Assembly: GCA_002901265.1 (NCBI GenBank)
Contig: PPHI01000039.1
Span: 79,248-143,247, forward strand
From: Rhodopirellula baltica
GTDB taxonomy: Bacteria > Planctomycetota > Planctomycetia > Pirellulales > Pirellulaceae
Direction of reading: 5' to 3'
Length of the DNA: 64,000 nt
Shown: positions 27,389 to 35,397 of the stretch, piece after piece
Layout of the letters: the number at the start of each line of letters is the position of its first letter
How positions within the stretch are numbered: the first letter of the stretch is position 1
The notes under the pieces: model-generated
Seen by the model: the letters and a program-made list of their open reading frames with translations, nothing else
The model's database searches: none
What the model was told of the DNA's origin: nothing
Translations under genes and position numbers: made by a program

Positions 27389-28615
27389 TCAAGCTGGAGC
27401 AGGCCCCCCACGGACCGCCAGATCAACGACTCCAGCCTGGTATTCTGGGTTGTAACAATCGTCAACCATTTTCCGACAGGCGTCCTTCATCCGTTGCACC
27501 TCGATTGGATCTTTTTGCAAGTGCCCCCGGATGATTCGTACTAATGAGGCAACACAGTCCGTCTCAAAGAAATATCCCGTCTCGCCATGCTCGATCGCAT
27601 CAACCTCGGGTCCGCGACGAACTGGATCATCACAGGTAACCACCGGTACCCCGAACGTCAAACTTTGGATGACAGTAAGTCCCGCAGAACTCGGACAGAC
27701 CGTCAAATCGGCGGCCATGGTGTCAAAAGCAACCTCATCAACATCAAAGCAGGCACCTGCGAACACAACGACCGATGCGTCTGATTCAATTCGCCCACTT
27801 TCCGTCCATCGACGCCTTGCTGTTTCCCACCGAGTTTTCAAGTCCGGTAACTCAGGTCCATCCCCGATGACCAAAACATTTACCGGATCCCCTTGCACAG
27901 CCAACTCGTACGCTGCTTCGATCAACAAGTCCATCCGTTTGCTCTTCTGCAACCGCGCGGCACAAACGAGAACGGGGCGTTCAACATCTGGAAACCATTT
28001 CTCTCGACGTGACCTGATCGCCTCCGCTGAGCTTGACTCAATCAATTCTACATGTCGTTTGTAGTCCAAACTATTCATCATCAAATATAACCGGCTCGCA
28101 TCAAATCCTTTGCTGATACCGATCTGTTTTGCGGAAGGACCGTAAAGCAATAACCCATTTGCAATTCGATAAAATAGAACTCGAACCCCGGCCAAAAACC
28201 CCGATTCTTCGTGACGCCATCCCTGAGTCCAAAACAGCACCCGTCGACCCCGTAGACGCGCCACGAATGCCGCCACCCAGGTGCTTAGGAATTTCCAGTC
28301 TCCGAGGAAGATGAAACATTCGTAGTCGCCGCGAAGAGTTGCGGTAACGACCCGCCGTTGCCATAAGAACCCTAACGGAAAGAAATGACATTTCGCCGCT
28401 CGAAAACCTCGATCTTCCAACCCAGGTCCCCACACCGGCAAACCCGGCATCGACTGGTTTCGGCTATCCCCAAAAAAGTCGAGATCAAAACGGGGATCTT
28501 CGAGAAGCGTTTCCAGTACTGGACGCCGATACTCGGCAAAAAAATGATAAACAAGGGCGATCTTGACTTTCTCTTTATCGACACTTCCTTCGTCATTGCT
28601 CGTCAGGTATTTCAT
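27389..28615 (-). CDS. GT4-like glycosyltransferase
   Basis: About 408 residues from ATG 28613-28615; a GTG at 28624 would add three residues. GT-B fold: an N-terminal acceptor half (KIALVYHFFAEYRRPVLETLL), then RPVLVCAARLQKSKRMDLLIEAA and VNVLVIGDGPELPDLK. The donor-site region is CPSSAGLTVIQSLTFGVPVVT. The nucleotide-sugar donor cannot be told. If the frameshift in the upstream wzy gene is corrected, the wzy stop ends two bases before this ATG, as expected for adjacent operon genes. Confidence 0.88.
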   Translation of the reverse strand: MKYLTSNDEGSVDKEKVKIALVYHFFAEYRRPVLETLLEDPRFDLDFFGDSRNQSMPGLPVWGPGLEDRGFRAAKCHFFPLGFLWQRRVVTATLRGDYECFIFLGDWKFLSTWVAAFVARLRGRRVLFWTQGWRHEESGFLAGVRVLFYRIANGLLLYGPSAKQIGISKGFDASRLYLMMNSLDYKRHVELIESSSAEAIRSRREKWFPDVERPVLVCAARLQKSKRMDLLIEAAYELAVQGDPVNVLVIGDGPELPDLKTRWETARRRWTESGRIESDASVVVFAGACFDVDEVAFDTMAADLTVCPSSAGLTVIQSLTFGVPVVTCDDPVRRGPEVDAIEHGETGYFFETDCVASLVRIIRGHLQKDPIEVQRMKDACRKMVDDCYNPEYQAGVVDLAVRGGPAPA

Positions 28616-28617
28616 CC

Positions 28618-29951
28618 CTAGCACTCAACCTCACCGAAAGCCATTTCGTCGTCGCTCTCCTGCTTCTCGATAAACAACTCTTTGATCGTATGACTTGCCC
28701 AGCCTTGGTGCTGCAACGCCAATCGATCGATCATGATTGCAATGAAGAACATCCCTGGACTGGAGTAAAGTGTCCCTCCTTAACGGAGAGGAACGTGTGA
28801 AACAACAGCACTCCGACAAGCCCCAGTGCTTGCCTTCTACCCTGCCAATCAGGCGGGATCTTCGCTGCGAATAGAATCGCGTTCTTAAGCGACCGCCAGT
28901 AGTAGATTGCCAGCATCAAGAACCCAAGAACCCCAAGCTCACAAAGCACTTCAATTGGAATATTGTGAACATAGAATCCTACGATCCGGAAAGAGCTACT
29001 TTCTCCCATACCTAGAAGCCATTCAAATGGCCCCGCATGCAACCATCGATTGATCAACTCTCGTGACATGTAGGTACGGCCTTCGACGGCAGAACTCACA
29101 GACCCTCCCCTCCAACGCGCCAGCCCCGATTCGCCGACGTAAATGAAGATCGCATAGACCATCGCGGAAAGGATGACGAGCACGAAGAATAGCTGAATCA
29201 ACCCCTTTGAACTCGTTGTCCGATTCGTTGCGGCATAGACCAACGTCATCACCACACAGAAAGAGACGAGCTGACCACGAGATTGTGTCAGTACGATAAT
29301 GTAGGCGCAGACCCCTACAATGATGAGCGTTGCTAAGCGGTGAAAGAATTTCTTTTGCATCGTCGCAACGGCAAACACCGCGACCACGGCCGCGCAACTC
29401 GCGGCGGCTAGCGGAGGTGCAAACAAGACCATCCTTCCATTCTCAATCGATGGAGTACTGAGTCGTATCCCCCTTCCCGTCCATTCGCAAGCAAACGCGA
29501 TCAGCAACATGATCGGCGCGCCAATCAGCACTGTACTTTTTGCGGCATCTTCACATGCGCGCTGATGGGAGCAAAGAACGGGTCCAACAGCAAAATACAA
29601 AACGAAGTATGGCCATTGAGAGAAGAATCGCCCACGAAATGCTTCCGGCGAAAGTGTCCACAAGCCACTTAGCAATGCCAATCCATAAATCAGCAGAGTC
29701 AACACCTGCATTGGCGTAGGCTTCGCAGCATTGAAATCTGAAAGCAAGATCCTAGAAGCGGCAAACAACGAAACGAGACCGACACCTACGTTTACCAGAT
29801 TTCCCCTTTGGATAAACAGCGGCGACTGAGACTGCAACAGCTGCTCCAGCCCAAACATTACGATCATCAGACCTATCGCGGCCCCGGGTCTCCGTATGCT
29901 AACCGCAGCCGTACCGCCCAAACACAATAAGAAGAATGCGATCCAGATCAC
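28618..29951 (-). CDS. O-antigen polymerase/ligase family membrane protein (Wzy-like), 3' end frameshifted
   Basis: A polytopic membrane protein (MIWIAFFLLCLGG onward) with the O-antigen ligase core: TQSRGQLVSF, a large periplasmic loop, then FYVHNIPIEVLCELGVLGFLMLA. As written it stops at 28731 after LLFHTFLSVKEG followed by 14 unrelated residues. In the next frame the text continues naturally, TLYSSPGMFFIAIMIDRLA, to a TAG at 28618-28620. Total length 1334 nt is one short of a multiple of three, so one base is missing, probably a G in the GGG tract (CCC at 28774-28776 on the + strand). The expected product has about 444 residues and polymerises or ligates repeat units in the inner membrane. 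Confidence 0.85.
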
Positions 29952-31231
29952 GGTTTTGGCTTCCTTGCTTGCGTGCTTTTCCCGAAACCATTGTCTAGAT
30001 GCTTTGCAACTTCACTAAACTGAAAACAAGTTTCAGTCTGCAATCCGTGCAAGTCTCGATAGCACCTTGTCCAATGAGCCCGATGATTGCGTGGTGAATG
30101 AAATTCCAAAAAGGCGGCTCGGGCGTCAGTCATATCAGGCGAATTTGCATGAACCGAAACTTCCTCTCCGCTCGCTATTTCGGCTAGCCGCGCGTGCATT
30201 GCCAATTCAATACCGACCGCAGACGTCGCGTCACATGTAATCCCCAAATTAAACGCTCGGGTCGCCCAACCAAGCCACCCCCAGTCAGAAGACACGACAC
30301 GACGCCCAAGCTTCGCGGCAATCAATAATATGCTCGCTGAGCCGACATGCCGTGGATAGCAAACGGCAACCGTATCCGCTGCGACAAACATCGCCGCGAA
30401 CTCGTCAGAATTTGAAAACCGATCCTGAACGGTAATTCTGGAGGAGAGATTCTGTCGCGTGAGCCATTCCCTCATTCTGTGTTCTATTTTGCCGATTAAA
30501 AGCAAGTGAATAGGCATCGATGTGTCGATCCGATTGATCGCCTCAATCAAATGCCTCGAACCCTTCTTCCCAGAAACACCACCGGGACAGCACACCAAAT
30601 GTACGTCCTGCGGGACCTTCAGAAAATCTCTTGCTTCCTGCCTGCCTATCTGCTGCGAAACATCAATTAGCTCTGGCAGCAAGCCAGTCATTCTGTCGTG
30701 CCACCCTCGCTCGCGGAGCCAAGTCCACGCCAGAGGATCCAAATAATGAAGCTGCGTCCATCGTGACCGCTTTTGCATCTTGAGCGAGCAGACCGAGGCT
30801 AGTCGGCTACGAAGCCTCTCGCTCGTGTATGCAAACACGCCGCGCATCATTAAACCTTCTACGGCCACATCGGGTCGAAAGATCGCACTTGGCCGGAGCT
30901 GAGCTCCCCATGCCTGCGCGAGGCCGTCTGCATAAGGAACGTAGACATGTTTTACACGCGTCGAACTCGCAATCTCCGCTACCATCTCCAACCGCGATTT
31001 TGCATTTGCCATCGCTGACAAGTCTTTTCTGATCGCTGGAGTACCAATATGCTCCACTTGGGAAAACACATCACGCAAAAAAACGCGACCGCCCTCCTGC
31101 TCGAGGGCGTCTTCGGGGACCGCTAACTTCACGTCCGCGCCCAAACTGCACAAATGGCTCGCCAAATCGCCAACGTAGTGTGCGCGATGACCGGAGAGAT
31201 TCGGCTCAAACACAAGTACCGACCCAGCCAT
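29948..31231 (-). CDS. Glycosyltransferase, GT-B fold
   Basis: About 427 residues from ATG 31229-31231, which overlaps the stop of the acyltransferase gene upstream (ATGA). A longer start at 31276 is unlikely. The N-terminus VLVFEPNLSGHRAHYVGDLASHL and the C-terminal half (VHLVCCPGGVSGKKGSRHLIEAI, IHLLLIGKI, AADTVAVCYPRHVGSASILLIAAKLG) fit GT4-like enzymes, although similarity is weaker than for the other GT4 proteins here. Its stop overlaps the wzy start. Likely a repeat-unit assembly step. Confidence 0.8.
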   Translation of the reverse strand: MAGSVLVFEPNLSGHRAHYVGDLASHLCSLGADVKLAVPEDALEQEGGRVFLRDVFSQVEHIGTPAIRKDLSAMANAKSRLEMVAEIASSTRVKHVYVPYADGLAQAWGAQLRPSAIFRPDVAVEGLMMRGVFAYTSERLRSRLASVCSLKMQKRSRWTQLHYLDPLAWTWLRERGWHDRMTGLLPELIDVSQQIGRQEARDFLKVPQDVHLVCCPGGVSGKKGSRHLIEAINRIDTSMPIHLLLIGKIEHRMREWLTRQNLSSRITVQDRFSNSDEFAAMFVAADTVAVCYPRHVGSASILLIAAKLGRRVVSSDWGWLGWATRAFNLGITCDATSAVGIELAMHARLAEIASGEEVSVHANSPDMTDARAAFLEFHSPRNHRAHWTRCYRDLHGLQTETCFQFSEVAKHLDNGFGKSTQARKPKP

Positions 31232-31806
31232 CACAGTTTCCTCACCGGCTTTGCCGGCACACCCGCCGCTACACAATCAGCTGGCAAATCACTGACTACG
31301 ACACTCCCGGCGGCAACAACAGTTCTTGCCCCAATCTTTACACCTTTGAGAACCGTGACATCTGCCCCGAGCCAGACATCGTCCCCAATCTCAACTGGCG
31401 CAGACTCGCCCGCCATCTTCGCTCGACGTGCCTGCCAATCGACGGGATGGAAATCAGTATCGAAAACTTTTGAGTTGGCTCCAAACATTACATGATTGCC
31501 GATGCTGATCCGCTCGACACAGAACACGCTTCCTCCAGACATGTGGAAACAGTCGCCGATCGTTAGAACCCCATTACTTCCAACAACGATTTGCACCGGG
31601 TGATTGATCCCCGCCCTATTGAATGTGGTGCTTCCAACAAGCAGCATGTCCTGACCGAATGACATCTGCCCACCTTTCGATCGGCGCAACTGTACCGGCC
31701 CACGCATGCGGGCACCCGGAGGAAATGCGATCTGATTGAAGATCAAAGCGCCCCGATTCCTGAGTTGCCAATACAGCAAGAACAACTTTCTCGCATAACT
31801 CAACAT
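31231..31806 (-). CDS. Hexapeptide-repeat acyltransferase (WcaF/maltose-acetyltransferase-like)
   Basis: 191 residues. The central part has hexapeptide turns (ISIGNHVMFGANSKVFDTDFHPVDW, then APVEIGDDVWLGADVTVLKGVKIGARTVVAAGSVV) and the ending ADCVAAGVPAKPVRKL typical of sugar O-acetyltransferases. The DTDFHP segment holds the probable catalytic histidine. It overlaps both its neighbours, so three genes (31800-32990, this one, 29948-31231) form a tightly coupled unit. Confidence 0.9.
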   Translation of the reverse strand: MLSYARKLFLLYWQLRNRGALIFNQIAFPPGARMRGPVQLRRSKGGQMSFGQDMLLVGSTTFNRAGINHPVQIVVGSNGVLTIGDCFHMSGGSVFCVERISIGNHVMFGANSKVFDTDFHPVDWQARRAKMAGESAPVEIGDDVWLGADVTVLKGVKIGARTVVAAGSVVVSDLPADCVAAGVPAKPVRKL

Positions 31807-32990
31807 GCAGTGCCTCCATGCGTTGCCAGAAGTTGAGTGTAGACTTGCGCGGTCCGCTTCACATTTTCGCGTTGCGAGAAGCGACGGGACGCCACTTCAT
31901 AACTTGCCCTACCGCACGCAGAGCGATAGGAGTCTTCGCAAAGCCTATTGACCGATGCTGTAAACGAGCTCGGATCGTTCCATTGGAACACTTCGCCTGA
32001 TTCGCCAGGACTCATCATTTCTGTAAGGTTGGGCATGTCGGAAACCAGAGTAGGCTTCCCCATCGCGGATGCCTCCAACACACACCGCGCGCTATGCGGC
32101 TCGGTGAATGGGGCAACAACAACATCCGCAGCATTAATGAGTGCAATCGGATCGTCTACAAAATCCATTTGATCACAAACAGATGATCGAGCAATCGCTG
32201 CACCCACACGTGTCTCGTACTCCGACTTCGGAGAATGAAACCCAGCGATGACAAACCGTGCTCGTGGATCAAGCTTACCTGCCGATTCGTTGATTAGACT
32301 AGCAATCTCCAAACAACCGTTTGCAGGCGCTATTCGAGACAACGATAGAAACACAATTTCATCGTCGCTCCAACCAAGCTTTTTCCTAAACGACGGAGCA
32401 TTGGTGAAAGCCTTTTCAAAAAACTCCTCGCCGACAAAGTTGTTGACCACGGTTCCTCTTGATGAGCCAACGTCTCCAACAGAAGACAATCCGTAGTGAT
32501 CAATTCCAATGAAGTGATCCACATACTTTCTGTTCATTCGAGCAAGGTTTCTGCCCCACCAATCCCCAAGCAAAGGTTCTCGAACATGTGCCAATACTGG
32601 AATGCTCGCGTCAAAACGCTTCACCCCCTTGGCTGCGCCGACAAGACACGTGGAATTCAAGTGAACAATGTCGGGCCTGATCCTATCGACAACCTCGCTC
32701 GCACACTTTGCCATTCGATTAAAGGCGAGGACCGCGTAACCTCGTGCCTTTAGGGTTCTACATGGGGCGACAGTCGAACCATTGAACGGACGCACATCCT
32801 GCTCTTCACACACCTCTGCACCAGCGGCGTGGAACATCTCTTTTACTTTTTCATTGCCCATCCGCCGGGGCATGACAACGGTCTTTCGATACCGCTGAGA
32901 ATCAAGCCCAGCAATCAACATCGAAAGGCTACGCGGAGCGCCTCCCATACCGATTGCGTGGTGGAAAAAAAGAACGTGGACTTTATCCAT
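31800..32990 (-). CDS. GT4 glycosyltransferase
   Basis: 396 residues. The N-terminus KVHVLFFHHAIGMGGAPRSLSMLI is the acceptor-binding start of GT4 enzymes, with a glycine-rich MGGAPRSL loop. IVFLSLSRIAPANGCLEIASLI and ADVVVAPFTEPHSARCVLEASAMGKPTLVSD match the C-terminal donor domain, with EPHSARCVLEA at the E-x7-E position. Probable retaining transferase for an inner step of the polysaccharide. Its stop overlaps the next gene by 7 bp. Confidence 0.88.
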   Translation of the reverse strand: MDKVHVLFFHHAIGMGGAPRSLSMLIAGLDSQRYRKTVVMPRRMGNEKVKEMFHAAGAEVCEEQDVRPFNGSTVAPCRTLKARGYAVLAFNRMAKCASEVVDRIRPDIVHLNSTCLVGAAKGVKRFDASIPVLAHVREPLLGDWWGRNLARMNRKYVDHFIGIDHYGLSSVGDVGSSRGTVVNNFVGEEFFEKAFTNAPSFRKKLGWSDDEIVFLSLSRIAPANGCLEIASLINESAGKLDPRARFVIAGFHSPKSEYETRVGAAIARSSVCDQMDFVDDPIALINAADVVVAPFTEPHSARCVLEASAMGKPTLVSDMPNLTEMMSPGESGEVFQWNDPSSFTASVNRLCEDSYRSACGRASYEVASRRFSQRENVKRTAQVYTQLLATHGGTAC

Positions 32991-33051
32991 GAATTTCCTC
33001 AGCTGAAATTGAGTCCACGTGAGAGGAACCGCTCACTACGCCTCCACAGGA

Positions 33052-34524
33052 CTAGCGACCAACCCGAACTACACGTCGCAACAGTGGCTGAACGCGATTC
33101 GCGAGAACATTTGCAGACTCGGGAAACAGTAGCCGGATCAAGACCGCGTAGAGGAACAAAAACACGCAACCGCTCACTCCGCCACGCAAAAACGCATTCG
33201 TACCCGCCATGACGACAAACTGCAAGTAAAGTGCCCCAACGAGTGCGATCACGCCACAAATCGCCGGGCCGATGAAAACAGCGATCACATCCGGTAAGCA
33301 CTTCCGCGGGGATGAGACACAGAACAACACGTTCACAGGACCCAAAAACATAAAGTACGCAGTCGCACCAAATGCTGCGCCTAGAATCCCAAACTGACTC
33401 GCACAAACGGCAACCGCTGAAAGGAACAGCACCGCGTAAACAACACTTATCAATAGCAATCGATTAAATCGCCGCTGTGCCTGAAGCAACGCACCGGCTG
33501 GCGAACCAACACACCGAAATGCGAGTCCAAAACTTAGGATTTGGATGATTGGAGCGATCCCCTGATAATTTTCGTTGAATCCGATTTCGACTGCGGGATA
33601 GGCGATCACGATCTGCAAAAAACTTGCTGGGAACGCAATCAGCGCCAATTCCCGTGCGGCTCTAAAAAATGCAGCTGTTTGACGAACGGGCTCTTTCGAA
33701 AGCTGGCTTAGCCCTGCGAAAAGAACTCGGGTGATATTATTGGAAGTGAGCGAAAAAATCTGAATCGAAAGCGAGAAGGCCAAAAAGTAGATCCCAAGCG
33801 ATGTCGAATCGGTGAACAATCTGACAATTACATAATCACCATGCCAAGTTGTCATAAAAATTAACTGCGCCAACGCAGTCGGTGCGCCCGCGACAACAAT
33901 CGCTCGAATCAAACGTGGTGAAAACGAAATACGAAACTTCTCGCCACATGCTCTCCAAGACTGAATCGCATAAAAACCGGCAACAACCGGAACCGGAAGC
34001 AGCAGTGAGTACACCCCAAATCCAGAGACGACGAGGCAGATCCCTAGGCCAGCCTTCACCAGCGAATTAACTACTTCGATCATTGACAATCGTTGGTAGT
34101 TCATCTTCGACTGAATACAAGCTGTTGCGGGTGAACAAATGCTTGCGAAGACGATCGATACCGCAAAAAACGGTAATACGTAAGGTAACCGTGGCTCACC
34201 GAACACCCTCACAAGAACTGGGGTCGACGCCAAGAGCAACGCAGCAGCCAGAGTACCAAGGCAAATCGAAGCGGTAAGCCCGGGCCCAAGAAGACGAGAC
34301 ACCGCTTTTGGACGCGAAATCAGAATTTGCGATACACCGCCCTGCTGCAGAACTGACAACACCGCGGTGATCGAACTGGCCAATGCAAACAATCCGTACT
34401 CGTCGGGCGACAACAGCCGAGCATAAACCAGCTGAGCAGCCAGCGCCATCAACTTGGCAAGAATCGATGCGACCGAAATCCATCCGATCCCACGTATAGT
34501 CTGGCTAGTTAGTGAGTCTCCCAT
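33052..34524 (-). CDS. Polysaccharide flippase, Wzx/MOP superfamily (second copy type)
   Basis: 490 residues, about 12-14 hydrophobic helices. The N-terminus (TIRGIGWISVASILAKLMALAAQLVYARLLSPDEYGLFALASS) is characteristic of the polysaccharide_synt/MOP flippase group. It differs from the flippase at 23174-24556 in length and sequence, so it is not a recent duplicate. It lies between an FkbM gene (42 bp upstream) and a GT4 gene (61 bp downstream). Confidence 0.9.
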   Translation of the reverse strand: MGDSLTSQTIRGIGWISVASILAKLMALAAQLVYARLLSPDEYGLFALASSITAVLSVLQQGGVSQILISRPKAVSRLLGPGLTASICLGTLAAALLLASTPVLVRVFGEPRLPYVLPFFAVSIVFASICSPATACIQSKMNYQRLSMIEVVNSLVKAGLGICLVVSGFGVYSLLLPVPVVAGFYAIQSWRACGEKFRISFSPRLIRAIVVAGAPTALAQLIFMTTWHGDYVIVRLFTDSTSLGIYFLAFSLSIQIFSLTSNNITRVLFAGLSQLSKEPVRQTAAFFRAARELALIAFPASFLQIVIAYPAVEIGFNENYQGIAPIIQILSFGLAFRCVGSPAGALLQAQRRFNRLLLISVVYAVLFLSAVAVCASQFGILGAAFGATAYFMFLGPVNVLFCVSSPRKCLPDVIAVFIGPAICGVIALVGALYLQFVVMAGTNAFLRGGVSGCVFLFLYAVLIRLLFPESANVLANRVQPLLRRVVRVGR

Positions 34525-34566
34525 TCAAGCAATTCTTTCTGTGTTACCTAGGCTTCAACACGCACG

Positions 34567-35385
34567 TTATGCCCAGCGAATTTTCGCAGTGAGTTCTTCT
34601 CGGGCAGCAAAGAAATTGCACTGCAAGAAGTTTTCGTCATTGAATACGTTGTATTCCTTGAACTCCACTCGGTTAGGAAAAATTCGCCCTAGCTGATACC
34701 CATGGGCCTCCAACAAATCGTAGTAATCCTTGAGGAGACACCGTGATACAGCAGCAGCAGCGTTGTATTCAAATTGGATGGCATCAACGCGACCAGATGC
34801 GATAGTTTCTAGAAACCCCGATATGACCTTGTAGTCCATCCCTTCGACATCAATCTTCAAAAAGTCGATGTGATCAATGCCATTTCGCTTCACATAGTCA
34901 TCGCCGCGCTGACATTCAGCAATTAAAAGCTCCGGCTTACAATTCCAAGGCAGCTCATATGCACTTGTCCCTGTCGAATTCCCAGGATAGTACTGTAGTT
35001 CCACCTCTTCGTTCTTATCTGACAAACCAGCGTCATTGATCAAGACATTCGGTCGACCACCAATGGCTTTCTCTAACTCCGCACGTGTCGATGGTACGAT
35101 TTCAAACGCGTGCAATTGACAGTCTGGACATGTACTAAGAGCGACTTCTGCCCACTGCCCTTCGTTCGCACCAACATCAAAAATAACGAACGGTCTGCCT
35201 GATTCTTTCTGATTGACGCAGGCCTGCAGAACGTCCCTCTCACCGTTAGTATAAATGTCGTGGTTCGAGGAATTGAACTGTGCTTTGCGTATTCGATTTG
35301 CAACGCCCACGACCTTTCGCACGACCGCAGAATCGGGCCGATTTGCAATGTAATTAAACATCGCCCTAGACAAATACTTCTTCAA
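34567..35385 (-). CDS. FkbM family methyltransferase
   Basis: 272 residues. PFVIFDVGANEGQWAEVAL is motif I, HAFEIVPSTRAELEKAIG is motif II, and IDFLKIDVEGMDYKVISGFLE is the FkbM core motif. A likely O-methyltransferase acting on the polysaccharide or its precursor. The N-terminal 60 residues are basic and precede the fold. The gene follows the large ligase-type gene by 12 bp. Confidence 0.9.
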   Translation of the reverse strand: MKKYLSRAMFNYIANRPDSAVVRKVVGVANRIRKAQFNSSNHDIYTNGERDVLQACVNQKESGRPFVIFDVGANEGQWAEVALSTCPDCQLHAFEIVPSTRAELEKAIGGRPNVLINDAGLSDKNEEVELQYYPGNSTGTSAYELPWNCKPELLIAECQRGDDYVKRNGIDHIDFLKIDVEGMDYKVISGFLETIASGRVDAIQFEYNAAAAVSRCLLKDYYDLLEAHGYQLGRIFPNRVEFKEYNVFNDENFLQCNFFAAREELTAKIRWA

Positions 35386-35397
35386 CGTTGCACCAAA

